From contig VXBP01004153.1 in assembly GCA_013400115.1 (NCBI GenBank), positions 496,789 to 560,788 on the forward strand: DNA of 64,000 bases, written 5' to 3'. Position 1 is the first letter of the stretch, and every line of letters starts with the position of its first letter. Shown here in pieces: positions 43,280-53,402 of this stretch. Source of the stretch: Rhinopomastus cyanomelas. Lineage: Eukaryota; Chordata; Aves; Bucerotiformes; Rhinopomastidae. The notes beneath the pieces are model-generated. The model was not told where the DNA came from, did no database searches, and saw only the letters and a list, made by a program, of their open reading frames with translations. The position numbers and the translations under genes are program-made.

Positions 43280-43452
43280 AGAACCACAGAACTACATAAC
43301 ATTAAGGATTGGAAGGGATCTTGAACGATTGTCTAGTTCAATCTCCCTGCAACAACAGGATCACATAGACCAAGTTGCACAGAAACATCTTGAGGTGGGT
43401 TTTTAAATGTTTCCAGAGAAGGGGACTCCACAACCCCTCTGGGCAGCCTGTT

Positions 43453-44018
43453 TCAGTGCTTTGCCACCCTCCCTGGGAAGACGTTCTTTCTCACATTCAT
43501 ATGGAACTTCTTATGTTCCAGCTTAAAACCATTGCCCCTTGTCCTATCATTACATGACACTGAGAATAGCCCAGCTCCATAATTCTGACACCCACTTTTC
43601 ACATATTTGTAAACATTAATGAGGTCACCCCTCAGACTCCTCTTCTCCAAGCTAAAAAGACCCAGCTCCCTCAGCCTCTCCTCCACCTCCTTCATCATCC
43701 TCATTGCTCTATGCTGGACTGCCTCCAGCAGCTCCATATCCCTCTTGAACTGAGGGGCCCAGAACTGGACACAATACTGCAGATGTGGTCTCACCAGGGC
43801 AGGGTAGAGGGGAAGGAGAACCTCTGTCAATCTGCCAACCACCCCCTTCTGATCCACCTCAAGATGCCATTGGCCCTCTTGGCCACAAGAGCACACCGCT
43901 GGCTCATAGTCATCCTGCTGTCCACCAGGACCCCCAGGTCCCTTTCTCCTACACTGCTGTCCAACAGCTCAGTCCCCAGCCTATACTGGTACCTGGGGTT
44001 GTTCTTGCCCAGATGCAA
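43453..44018 (-). pseudogene. CR1 ORF2 C-terminal region, frames shifted
   Basis: Two overlapping minus-strand frames: 43827-44018 ('MHLGKNNPRYQYRLGTELL' and 'ERDLGVLVDSRMTMSQRCAL') and 43453-43896 ('LRPHLQYCVQFWAPQFKRD'-type block, 'LGLFSLEKRSLRGDLI', 'NDRTRGNGFKLEHKKFH'). They correspond to one continuous stretch of CR1 ORF2 after the polymerase core; a frameshift lies near 43860. Non-functional. Confidence 0.8.
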
Positions 44019-44568
44019 GACTTACCATTACATTTCTCCCTGTCCAGCTCTCCAGCCTGTCCAGGTCTTGCTGAATGGCAGCACAGTCTGCAGGGGTGTT
44101 GGCAACATCACCGAGCTTTGTGTCATCAGCAAACTTGCTGACAGTGCACCCCAATACCTCATCCAAGTCATCAATGAATAGATTGAACAGGACTGATCCC
44201 AGCACTGACCCTTGGGGCACTCCACTAGATACTGGCCTCCAACTAGACTCTGTCCCATTGACCACAACTCTCTGGCTTCTATACTGCAGCCAGTTCACCA
44301 TCCACCTCACTACTCGATCATCTAGATCACACTGCCTCAGTCTGGCTGTGAGGATGCTGTGTGAGACTGTGTCAAATGCTTTACTGAAATCAAGATAGAC
44401 CACATCCACCATTCTGCCAACATCTATCCACCTGGTTACGCCCTCAGAAAAGGTTATCAGGTTGGTCAAGCATGACTTGCCTTTGGTGAAGCCATGCTGA
44501 CTGTCCCTAGTGATCCTCCTGTCCTTGATGTGCCCAGAGACAGCCTCTAGAACAAATTGTTCCATCAC
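43981..44568 (-). pseudogene. CR1 reverse transcriptase core, open over 195 codons
   Basis: This is one of the best preserved polymerase segments in the window. On the minus strand it contains 'HGFTKGKSCLTNLITF', motif A in 'DVVYLDFSKAFDTVSH', motif B 'SSGVPQGSVLGSVLFN' and motif C 'TVSKFADDTKLGD' with FADD. All are uninterrupted from 44568 to 43981. Upstream, near 44590-44610, an indel spoils the 'EDPGNYRPVSLTS'-type block (it reads 'EDPVETR' then a stop), and downstream the frame shifts. The element also lacks an endonuclease, so the copy is dead. Confidence 0.9.
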
Positions 44569-44685
44569 CTTTCCTGGGATGGAAGTGAGGCTAACGAGTC
44601 TCTACTGGGTCCTCCTTCTTACTGTTTTTGAAGATTGGAGTGACATTTGTGATCCTCCAGTCCCTAGGTATCTCTCCTGATCCAG

Positions 44686-44738
44686 AGTGAAATGATCCCA
44701 GAGGTCCCTTCCAACACCCACGTTTGTGATTCTATGAC
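44686..44738 (+). mobile_element. CR1 3' tail, right part of the copy split at 43280
   Basis: 'gaaatgatcccagaggtccc' followed by 'ttccaacacccacgtttgtg' and the octamer end 'gattctatgacc'. It supplies the 3' end missing from 43020-43279. The boundary overlaps slightly in content ('catgacctcca' on the left, 'aatgatcccag' on the right), which could be a decayed target duplication. Confidence 0.7.
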
Positions 44739-45077
44739 CTTATACAGCAAAATTATTTCTGAGTCCCTGGTTTTTGCAGGCTGTGGAGCCCTGCAAGTGT
44801 GCTGGGTCCCCTTTGCTGTCTGCTTTTCAAGAATGCTCCAGCAAACAGCCGAGCGCATACAAAAGAGAATTTTCAAAACATCTTCCTGAATATTCATGAG
44901 GTTGTGCAATTGGTATCTATGCTGGAAGTGCTGGTGTGGCCATCCAGAGAGGGAGAAAGCCACCACCAGACAGCTTATCTGACCAGTTACACTTCACTGA
45001 CACAGCTCAGAGTGACAAGGCTGGTTTGGAGAACCGCTGGTGGTTGATAAAGATGAGTCAGAGGAGATAATGACTTG
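44739..45077. other. Unique spacer
   Basis: No repeat or exon recognised. Confidence 0.5.
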
Positions 45078-45464
45078 GGGCTACTCAGGCTGGATAAAAG
45101 AAGGGTCTGGGGTGATGTTATAGCAACCTTTCAGAACCTGAAAGGGCTCCAGGAAAGATGGAGAATGATATTTTACAAGGGACTCTGGTGATAGGACAAG
45201 AGGGATGGGTTCAAGGTAAAAGAGGGGATATTTAGATGAGATCTGAGGCAGAAATCTCTCCCTGTGAGGGTGCTGAGGCCCTGGAATAGACTGCCCAGGG
45301 AGGTTGTTGCTGTTCCACCTTTGGAAGTGTCCAAAGCCAGGTTGGATGGGGCTCTGGGCAACCTGCTCTGGTGAAAGGTATCACCGCTCATGCCAGGGGG
45401 TTGGAACTGGGTGAGTTCTGAGCTCCCTTCCAACCTAAACCAGTCTGTGATTCTGTGATTCTAT
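45078..45464 (+). mobile_element. CR1 3' fragment with octamer tail
   Basis: Plus-strand CR1: 'ggggctactcaggctggata', 'ggtgataggacaagagggat', 'gagatctgaggcagaaatct', 'gggaggttgttgctgttcca' and the tail 'tctgtgattctgtgattcta'. Same family as 6655-7215 and 36312-37014. Confidence 0.9.
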
Positions 45465-47600
45465 GATCTGTGGAATAATTTCCTCTAACGGACACATCTG
45501 AAAGTTTTTCCCCCTATTTCCTTAGATTCCAAGACAAAAAGAGCTGTCTGTGTTTTTCACAACTATTGTTCCTAGAGGATTCACTCCCTTGGCTTCCTAC
45601 ACTGAAATGGCCAAAGATTTCTCTACACTTTGAAAAAACTACATTGTTTTCCTGGCCTCAGTTTTCAAGGGTGATTTATGATTTCAGAACAGACTGCTCT
45701 TGAACAGAGAACATGCAAAACCTCCTGTTTTGTAGTGATACGGGTTGGCTTCTGACATACATTGGTTCTGTCAAGGTGACTCTAACAAAGCACTGAGATA
45801 TCATATTTGAAAATTCAGTTGGTAAGGTAACTGCACAGTCCCATGTCTTGTGAGGAGCTGCTTACACTCATGCAGAAACCTTCTCCTTGGTCACAGAGAT
45901 ATTTGTCCTTCTTGTGCTGCTTTCTCATGATGTAAGCAGAGGTGAACACAGCAGCCAGACATAAGCAGCATTCACTGATGCTTCTTACTGCATCCTACTG
46001 CCATTGGAGAAGCATCCAAAACACTGCATTTCTCCTTCCTTTAAGTTAATGTTAACATGTGTGTGATCTGTGAGCCAGTGCCAACGACACAGGATGTCTG
46101 GATCTTCTCAGCAGAGTTCATGAATTTCAAAAATTCATGAACTGACTGTACGACGTGCTGAGTCCACCTTGCTCAGTCCCAACTCCCCAGAAGGGGAAGG
46201 CAAGTTCTCTTCAATTAGATCTTGCCCGTCATTAATTGATTTCAGAGCTCTGACCCTCCACTCTGCTTGGGCTGCTAACTAACCAAATCAATCTCTGGCT
46301 GCTGGTTGCAGTCAATCTGATGGGGACAATTATATCAATACAACTGTCAGGCTCTGAAAGGACATGGCACAACTTGAGAAATGTTTGAAAACCTTCTGAA
46401 TACCAGACACTGAGGCTGAAACCCAACACAAGTCCATTAGCTGTCACTGCTTTTCTTAAAGTTTGGTAAAATCTCTTTTAAGCAAAACAAGCTTTGGATT
46501 GGAGTCTAAGCTTTTCCATGGTGATGAGCAAGGGAAGGCCAGAGATAAAAAACAAACATGCTTGGGTCTGCTCTTCTTTTTGTATTTAGGGATGAACAGA
46601 GGCCCAGGTTTCAGGCTTCCTTCATTCCATTTGAACAGTGGAAAAATAATTGAGAAAGGAATGGCAGGAAAACACAACCCAGATCACCAACAGTACAGCT
46701 TCAGGTCACCACAGAATGTATATTCAAGGAACATGCAATTCCCAAAAACTCAAACTCAAACACCACAAGGTGGTTGCATCCATTATAAAATGAGAGGCTA
46801 AGGTATTTTCATCATCTAAATCTTAGATGCAGAGAGACAAACAGAACAACAAAAAGTAACCAGCTTCTAAATTAGAGAAAATTAGGAGGAAAATTAGTAC
46901 TGGCCTGAATGTTGATCGATGAAACCTTGAGCACATGAGCCAGATCCAGCTATCTGCAAGTCTTCAGTTTCCTCAGAGCACAAGGACAGCATGACCACTC
47001 TTCCACGCTTTGTTTTCACCCATCTCAGAACACTTGGGCTCTAGAAGTAGATATTTCCTATTTCTTAGAATAATGGGAGCTCTCCACTGCTCCTGCACAT
47101 CCCTCTGTGCTATAGAAGCCAAATGCAGCATCCTCAGCTTGTTTCACAAAGTAAACAACCTTAGATAGATATGATCTATCCAAGACAATCAAAGCCAATG
47201 TTTCTCAGCTTCTAACAAATGGCTCAGTTTGAAGGACAAATGCTCACCCTTTGTTAGCAACAGAAAATCAAGTCTCCAGAAATTTCTGCTCTCAAAGGGC
47301 AGTTTCTCTTTAACAAAGCCATTGTCATCCCTAGAAGAGACTTATTCACACTGTACTTGTAAGTTCCAGCTAGTTTTAACAGGGACCTTCACTTGTTTCC
47401 ACTACCCACACACATGTTTACACATCATGTCTACACAACACAGTCCGATGCAGTGTAAAACTGCTAACTCAGGTACCAGAAGCTGCCTCGTTTCTCAGAA
47501 AAGCAACTTATTTTTTCACAGCTCTCCAATATAGTATTGGGCTACACATCTTTAGGGGTTTCTTGTTTATTAAGTTTAGCAATAACAGTTGTGAAGGATT
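45465..47600. other. Unique DNA with a perfect palindrome
   Basis: No repeat family recognised. Contains the 27-base palindrome at 46116-46142. The 46215-46345 part is CNE-like AT-rich DNA ('gtcattaattgatttcagag') without proof. Confidence 0.45.
46116..46142. repeat. Perfect inverted repeat, 12-base arms, 3-base loop
   Basis: GTTCATGAATTT and its exact complement separated by CAA. It can form a hairpin. No T run follows, so a transcription terminator is not suggested. Confidence 0.85.
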
Positions 47601-47799
47601 AGAATCACACGATCAGAATTACAGAATCACAGAATGTTACAGGTTGGAAGGGACCTCGAAAGGTCATCTAAGTCCAACCCCCCTTCCTGAAGAAGGCTAA
47701 GCCTACAGTACTGTCTCAAGATATGCTCTCCTATGTGGGGCTCAAACCCATGACCCCAGGAGTTCAGAGTCCGTGTTCGACCAACTGAGCCAGCCAGAC
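47601..47799 (-). mobile_element. tRNA-headed SINE with a CR1-type 3' tail
   Basis: On the minus strand a head of about 73 bases (47799 to 47727) follows a tRNA from end to end. The A box is in 'ggctggctcagttggtcgaa', the anticodon-arm region is 'ggactctgaactcctgg' and the B-box/T arm is 'gggtttgagccccac'. Closest to tRNA-Lys(CTT) by eye ('actcttaatccc' becomes 'actctgaactcc'). A unique middle of about 45 bases follows (47726 to about 47682), then a CR1 3' end 'ggttggacttagatgacctt', 'tcgaggtcccttccaacctg' and octamers 'attctgtgattctgtaattc'. This is the architecture of avian tRNA/CR1 SINEs such as TguSINE1, which depend on CR1 enzymes for mobility (established for that type). Whether it is the same family is not decided. 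Confidence 0.75.
47727..47799 (-). promoter_or_regulatory. Internal RNA polymerase III promoter of the SINE (A and B boxes)
   Basis: The A-box-like 'tggctcagttgg' and B-box-like 'gggtttgagcc' keep the tRNA spacing. The B box differs from the GGTTCGANNCC consensus at the CpG (TTTGA instead of TTCGA), a typical decay change, so promoter strength is doubtful. Confidence 0.5.
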
Positions 47800-48944
47800 T
47801 ATTAAACAGAAAGCAATTAGGCTCTCAAGAGATCTAGCTACTGGTTCTCTCAACTTCCATGATACATAAGAGTATTTGACAGCAGAAAAAAAAAAGAGTA
47901 GAACTTGGGATGCAAGAGAGAAACATTTTATCTTTAGGAAAGGGCATATGTTTCTATTAAGAGAATAAAAAAAATAATTGCCCTTGTGATTCATTTGATA
48001 TTTGGATTAGAAGCAGAGTGAGTAGTAAAAATGTTTTGGCATCAGGCTGTCTGTAAGACACTGGTGAAACTTGACAGTCCTTTCTGTGGTACTGAGGTGG
48101 GGGTGAGTGAGACCTTCGGTTCTTCTGGTGCTCTGTGGCACAGGTATGGACACAGTTTTCTAACACAATTGCAGACAGGATGGTTTAAGCATGAAAATAA
48201 TGTGTTTGAGACAAAGGAAAGAAGCTGTTTCCAGACAACGTGACTGCTGTCCTCTAAGCTTTAAAAACTGAACATTATAGGTTGATTGGAATCTTTCAGA
48301 TCATTACCAAGAAACTCCACATGGCTAATGTTTCACCAACAACCTTAAAAACCTTTGATTGTCCTATCTACCTGATGATCCAAAAGCTAGTCTGCTTTAA
48401 GTCCTCTGCTGCTGCCACTTACGTGCCACCATCTCAGCTGAGCTTCAAAGGATGAGAGCCATTTTCATCAGGAGACTTGCTGCTGTGTAGCACATGTCCA
48501 TGTGATCGAGAGCTGACCTCAGTCATTTCCCTGAAAGCAGAAAATGCCATGTAATTTCAACGTTACAACCACTGCAGACTTATCCCTGCAATCAAATTGC
48601 AGATACTTGTGCACGGAATCTGCCGTGGAGTCTCCAGTGACAGGAATCACCAGAGAAAACAGACTACTCTTTGGAGCAGACATTAGAGAATCATTGTCCT
48701 CTCCAGAAGAACAATGCACTCAGCTTTCCAGTGGGGCAATCAACAAGGAATTACTCTGGAAAACCACGAAATGACTAGAGCACTTGGCTTGGAAAGCCTC
48801 TACCAAAGAATCCCAAGCTAGACTGGTCAGCAAACAGGTCAAGACAACCTCCAGAACACTGACTTTCAAAGGCAGTTCTCAAGGGAAGTGCGTCACCCTT
48901 CTTCAAAGAGACCTACAACTTTGCCTGGGACAACTGTGTGCTAT
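47800..48944. other. Unique DNA, nothing recognised
   Basis: No repeat family or exon. Short A run near 47885. Confidence 0.5.
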
Positions 48945-49030
48945 ACTGGAACAGGCTGCCCAGGGAGGTTGTGGAGTTTCCTTCACTGGAGATGTTTAAG
49001 ACCCATCTGGATGGCAAGCTGCCATCAGAG
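48945..49030 (+). mobile_element. CR1 coding fragment without tail
   Basis: 'ctggaacaggctgcccaggg', 'aggttgtggagtttccttca' and 'tttaagacccatctggatgg' are the end of CR1 ORF2. Sequence similarity fades on both sides. It may be part of the same old copy as the tail at 49303-49356. Confidence 0.75.
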
Positions 49031-49302
49031 CTCCTCCAAACAGCCTACTAGCACAAGCAAGAAAAGAACAAATGGGCAGTGACTCTTCATTGGAGTCTAC
49101 AGTAAGAACCAGGATGCAAAATGGTAGAAAACACTTTGCAAGCCACAGAGGCTGTGTGCTTCATCCCTGAGGAGACAAAACAACTTGAGAAAGTATGTCT
49201 GAGGAGTTCCTGTTATGTAAGTGTGTCATTAGCTCCCTTCCAGATCCTTTTCCTACCCCAGCCAGCCACCTGGCATGAGGGTTCCTTCCTTCATAATGGA
49301 TA

Positions 49303-49356
49303 ATGGTTGGACTAGAAGATCTTGAAGGTCTCTTACAACCTAAATGATCTGTGATT
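49303..49356 (+). mobile_element. CR1 3' tail fragment
   Basis: 'tggttggactagaagatctt', 'gaaggtctcttacaacctaa' and 'atgatctgtgattcc'. The tail is decayed to about one octamer. The intervening 270 bases after 49030 are not recognisable as CR1. Confidence 0.7.
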
Positions 49357-50617
49357 CCCTCCATGGAAATGGATTCCACCATGGATTCCCCACCCTGGGG
49401 CAGTCCCAGGTGGCTCAATATCTTAAAGGAGGGATGGTATTTGATTTCTCTCAGAAGGACTCACAGCTGCTACCTCAGACAGGTACTACCTTTAGCAGAG
49501 GGTCACCAAACATAGCACCTACTGGGGGTTAGTCCTGTGTGGATTCTTGCCTCAAAGAAACAAAACTTGGGCAAGTATCTGGTAGATTACTCTGGTGGCT
49601 CCCAGCAGCAGCAGATTCACTCAGTTATGAGGCCAAACTGACAATGTGGACCTCAGAAGGGCTCCCTCTGCTCTGCATGCTCCACTACAGGTGGACAGCT
49701 CTGGTCTCTGGAAGCGTTTCACAGAGGAGAAAGTGCATCTTCATTGAGCATCTTACTAATGAGAACCTTTAATCTAAAATCAGATGTAACCTGTAATAAA
49801 ATCACAGAGAAATGGGCAAAGGTCAGAGATGGAGCAAGTAAGAGACAGCAGGTCAACCTGATGCAGCTCCTAGATTCCTTACATTAATTCAGGAGGTACA
49901 GAGACTAAACAGAAGGAACTCGTAACCTGAAGTTTTGCACAAAAAAATGGTTTAATTTTGGAAAGTAACTTTTTTGAAAGTGGCACAGATGGGAAAAAGT
50001 GCTATTACCAGGCTGTACAGGGAGCCCAGAAGGTAGAAAAGCACAGGGAGACTAAAAGTCTCCAGTGATGACAAACGCAGAAGTAAGTGTGAGGACTTCG
50101 TGGTATCTCACACAACACCTATATTCTCTCCTGTCAGAAAGATTGAGGGTACAAAGTTCTCTGCCCTTCCACACCACAAGCACCAAGTAGAAATCCCCAG
50201 AGCACTGAGGCTGATGACTTCTGAGGCCACCAGAAATATTTGTCATATTTTAAATAACCTGCTAATTCCTGGGAGAAGTATGCAGCAGGGTATCACTGTT
50301 CCTGGTAGTGTGAAAGAAATAACTGCACAGAAATGCAGGACCTGGAAGGACACTCTGATTGTGTTTGATCCTTGCTAAGAGAAAAAGCAGGAGAGAACTT
50401 GGCTAAAATGTGATCAAGAAATGACAGTAGTTAATGATCCTTACAGGAGTGAGGAAGGTAGAAATGAAACGAAAGGGCTTTGCAGACTAAGAACTTCAGA
50501 GAGTTGGTGAGTATTCATCATAAAAGCAGGTGAACAGAATAGGAAGTTCAGGAGGAAGTTAAGTCAACTGACAGCCAGGATGTGAATTCAATTAATCCCT
50601 AGGAAGAAATGGTAGAA
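49357..50617. other. Unique DNA, nothing recognised
   Basis: No CR1 tail or exon. Plus frame 50100-50378 (92 codons) has no known motif. Confidence 0.5.
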
Positions 50618-51075
50618 AATCATAGAATCATTAAGGTTGGAAAAGACCCCTAGGGTCATCAAGTCGAACAATCAGCCATGTCTCAAAGTGCCACATTCAG
50701 CCATTTTTTTGAATCTCCACTGACACTGGGGCCTCCCCCTACCATGGGCAGCCTGGACCAGGCCTGGACAACCCTTTGTGGAAGAAAGGGTTCCTCAGGA
50801 CCAACCTCCAACTCCCCTGGTACAACCTGAGACCATTTCCTCTCATCCTAGAGAGAAGAGACTGACACCAACCTCGGTCCAACCTCCTGAATTTGAGGGA
50901 ACTGTTGAGAGCGAGAAGATCTCCCCTGACCCTCCTCCAGTTCAACCTCGTCAGTTCCCTCAGCCACACCTCAGAGAACTTCACCCCCTTCTCCAGCTCC
51001 TCTAGACCCAGTCCAGTTCCTCCATGTCACTCTGGGACAGTGGACAAGGTGGCTCTGTGTTGCCAGAAAAGGCTG
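50618..51075 (-). mobile_element. CR1 3' fragment with tail
   Basis: Reversed: 'aatcatagaatcattaaggt', 'aaaagacccctagggtcatc', 'aatctccactgacactgggg', 'gttcctcaggaccaacctcc' and 'gagaagatctcccctgaccc'. On the minus strand the ORF2 end reads 'GLRLYQGSWRLVLR' and 'WRRVRGDLLALNSSLK'. 5'-truncated near 51075. Confidence 0.85.
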
Positions 51076-51467
51076 CCCAGGGTCAGGGCTGCTGCTGTAA
51101 AATTTACTGGATTCTTGGAAGATGGAGCGTGAGAGCAGGGCTCAGCACAAAGTAGGGGAAGAGTGAACTAAACCCAGTGAAACAGCGTTCCCGGAAGGGA
51201 ACCTTGCAGAATACCCACTGCCCCTGCTTCCATTTACCTCACATGATGGATCATCCCACCAGATGGCAAGGTTGGACCTAGGGGCTGCAGAGGGGCAGTG
51301 AGCAGAGAGGGGTGGCGCAGTGCCTGGCCATGGCAGAGAGTGGGGTCCTGGTTCCCCCAGTTTGGAGGTGGAGGCGGTTTACTCATAAGAACCAGGAATT
51401 CTCTGCTTGGCTAAATCAGTAGCAGCAAAAACAACAAAACACAAAGCTCAGAGCTCAACCATGGGCA
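51076..51467. other. Unique spacer
   Basis: Nothing recognised. Confidence 0.5.
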
Positions 51468-51565
51468 GCAGCACCTCTCACCAGACCAGGTTGCCCACAG
51501 CCCCAGCCAACCTGGCCTTGGACATTGCCAGGGATGGAGCAGCCACAGCCTCCCTGGACAGAGCA
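51468..51565 (-). mobile_element. CR1 short coding fragment
   Basis: Reversed 'cagcagcacctctcaccaga' and 'cagccaacctggccttggac' match the 3' end of CR1 ORF2 and the first bases of its 3' UTR in the 36312-37014 family. No octamer tail is left. Confidence 0.75.
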
Positions 51566-51787
51566 GAATGGAGCAGGTTACCAGAGACAAAAACAGAGGA
51601 GTCAAGAGACAAATGAAATACTGGTGGTAAGGGATAAGCGGTGAGGAGAAGATACACTGAGTCAGACCTTGGAAATCACCAGTTTACAAGCCAACAGGAT
51701 GAAAAAGCTCCTGCTAGCAAGGGAATTAATTGTCATCACTTACAGTGAAGTTCCTTATTTGATGGCTCATAAATACTTTCTGGCCTA
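51566..51787. other. Short unique spacer
   Basis: Nothing recognised. Confidence 0.5.
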
Positions 51788-52145
51788 AGAGAAGAAAAGG
51801 AGGCTGAGAAGAGGCCTTATTGCTGTCTGCAACTGCCTGACAGGAGGGTGGAGAGCGGTGGGGGTTGGTCTCTTCTCCCAGGGAACAAGGGACAGGACCA
51901 GAGGAGATGGCCTCAAGCTGCACCAGGGGGAGTTGAGGTTGGCCCTGAGGAGAAACGTCTTCCTGGAACGGGCTCTCAGGCCTTGGAACAGTCTGTCCAG
52001 GTCGAACAGCCATCCCTGGCCGTGTTTCACAGTTGTGGAGATCTGGAGCTCAGGGACAGGGTTTAGCAGTGGACTGGGTGGAGTTAATGGTTGGACTTCA
52101 TGATCTTGAACATCTTTTCGAACGTAAGTGATTCCATGATTCTGC
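51788..52145 (+). mobile_element. CR1 3' fragment with tail
   Basis: Plus-strand: 'gaaaaggaggctgagaagag', 'ggttggtctcttctcccagg', 'gaacaagggacaggaccaga', 'gtttcacagttgtggagatc', 'tggttggacttcatgatctt' and 'gattccatgattctgc'. It is uninterrupted at the site where the copy at 16314/17837 was hit, so it documents the empty site. C-terminal frame 51858-52103 is open but is only the end of ORF2. Confidence 0.9.
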
Positions 52146-52269
52146 AATTCACTATGCCAATTCTCAGAAGTCTGAAACAGCTCTGTAGTTTTCCTTTGAG
52201 AGCAAGATGGGGTAGCTTTCAAAAGGATGAAAAATGTCAGACACCACATCCTTTTTTTAAGTAAGAAGG
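52146..52269. other. Short spacer
   Basis: Nothing recognised. Confidence 0.5.
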
Positions 52270-53150
52270 ATGAATTTGAGAATTACAGGCTTATCCAGTT
52301 CTAGAGAAATGCAGATATAAATACAAAAGCATGGCACTTTGAAAACCTGAAAAACAAGAAGGTAGCATCAGCCAGCAAGGTTTGTAAGGAACAAATTATG
52401 TCAAATTAGCGCAGTTTCCAGATATGGCAGAGTGGTGGCCTCTGCAGAAAGGGAAAAGAGGTAAAGGTCATTTATCCTGATTTTTAGGAAGACCTCTGTC
52501 AGAGGCTGATGTGGCATTCTTACCAGAAAGTTGAGAAAACATAGGCTAAATGAAAGCACTACTAAGCAGTTTAAAAGCTGTGCTCAGGGAGTATTTACCA
52601 ACAGTTCACTGTTATTCTGGAACAAGAATTCAGATGGGATTTTGTGGGCACCTGTTCTGGGTCTGATAGTAGTCAATATTTTTATTAGGAGCTTAAATAA
52701 TGTAAAGAAATGAGTGACTATTATGTTTGCACACAAGATACAACATTTTGGTATAGAAGATTAAAATTCAACATGTTCTTGACAAGTTGGAGAAACACAG
52801 AAGTACTGTATGGATTTCAGGCATGACACAGGCAGACTTATAAATCTCAGGAAAAGAATCATTAATCAGTAAAAAAATAAAACAGGAATGAGTAGCTGGA
52901 TCTAGGTACAGATTCAAAAGAACTAGAAGCCATGAACTGATGTTGTAACTTCATGACCAAGATTGACACCCTGTGGTATGCCTGAGCGCTACAGAAGGAG
53001 AAACATGATTTATAAGACACATGCACTACATGTTGTGGTCCGTTTGCTTCCTGTAAGGCTTCAGCTGTACTCTCTGTTCTGAGCACTGCTGTTAGGACCA
53101 TTGTTCCAAGAACAGTGTGGAGTTGCTGGGAACCGTCCAGAACCAAGGAT
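52270..53150 (+). mobile_element. Ancient archosaur-type CR1, reverse transcriptase region
   Basis: Plus-strand phrases typical of the old amniote CR1: 'gagaattacaggcttatcca', 'gcatggcactttgaaaacct', 'atcagccagcaaggtttgta', 'aggaacaaattatgtcaaat', 'aaaggtcatttatcctgatt', 'ttgtgggcacctgttctggg', 'gtcaatatttttattaggag' and 'gagtagctggatctaggtac'. Several stops; recognisable up to about 53150. No tail. A young two-tailed CR1 begins about 75 bases downstream. Confidence 0.75.
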
Positions 53151-53224
53151 CAAGAGACTAGAGGTCTGTGACAAGAGCTCTGATCAACCTTACTTAAAAT
53201 TGACTATCTTTTTAATGGTTTAGT

Positions 53225-53402
53225 GAAAGGCTGGAGGAACCGGTGGGGGAGTTGGAACTGGATGATTAGGTGGTCCCTTCCAACTCTGAGTGATTCTGAT
53301 TCCATAATGTCTCCAGTGAAGTGATCCTGCTGTGGCAGGGTGTTTGAACTAGATCTTTCGAGGTCCCTTCCAATCCCTGATGTTCTGTGATTCTGTGATC
53401 AT
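53225..53402 (+). mobile_element. Two-tailed CR1, short copy, interrupted in its octamer tail
   Basis: Plus-strand first tail 'gttggaactggatgattagg' and 'tggtcccttccaactctgag', then octamer-like 'gattctgattcc', then the second tail 'gtgatcctgctgtggcaggg' and 'agatctttcgaggtcccttc' with 'gttctgtgattctgtgatc'. It has the same order of two different CR1 3' UTRs as 16584, 21438 and 28370, but with a more diverged linker. The octamer run is interrupted by the minus-strand CR1 that follows. Confidence 0.8.

Larger units (their letters stand above)
43280..44682 (-). mobile_element. CR1 with reverse transcriptase and tail, nested in another CR1
   Basis: Left end: reversed tail 'cacagaaccacagaactaca' and 'attggaagggatcttgaacg'. 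Then the reversed 3' UTR of the single 'gacttg...' family ('ctgcaacaacaggatcacat'), the ORF2 C terminus and the whole reverse transcriptase core up to 'SGEIPRDWRITNVTPIF' at about 44650. About 1.4 kb. The right boundary is near 44682, where plus-strand CR1 tail sequence follows. Confidence 0.85.

Noticed and set aside
43981..44568. Reverse transcriptase as a host gene or retron/diversity-generating system
   Set aside because: Motifs, neighbours and 3' tail are those of CR1; flanking frameshifts show a dead transposon copy.
47727..47799. A functional tRNA-Lys gene on the minus strand
   Set aside because: The anticodon stem does not pair, the B box has lost its CpG, the 3' acceptor half is degraded and a CR1 tail follows, so it is read as a SINE head.
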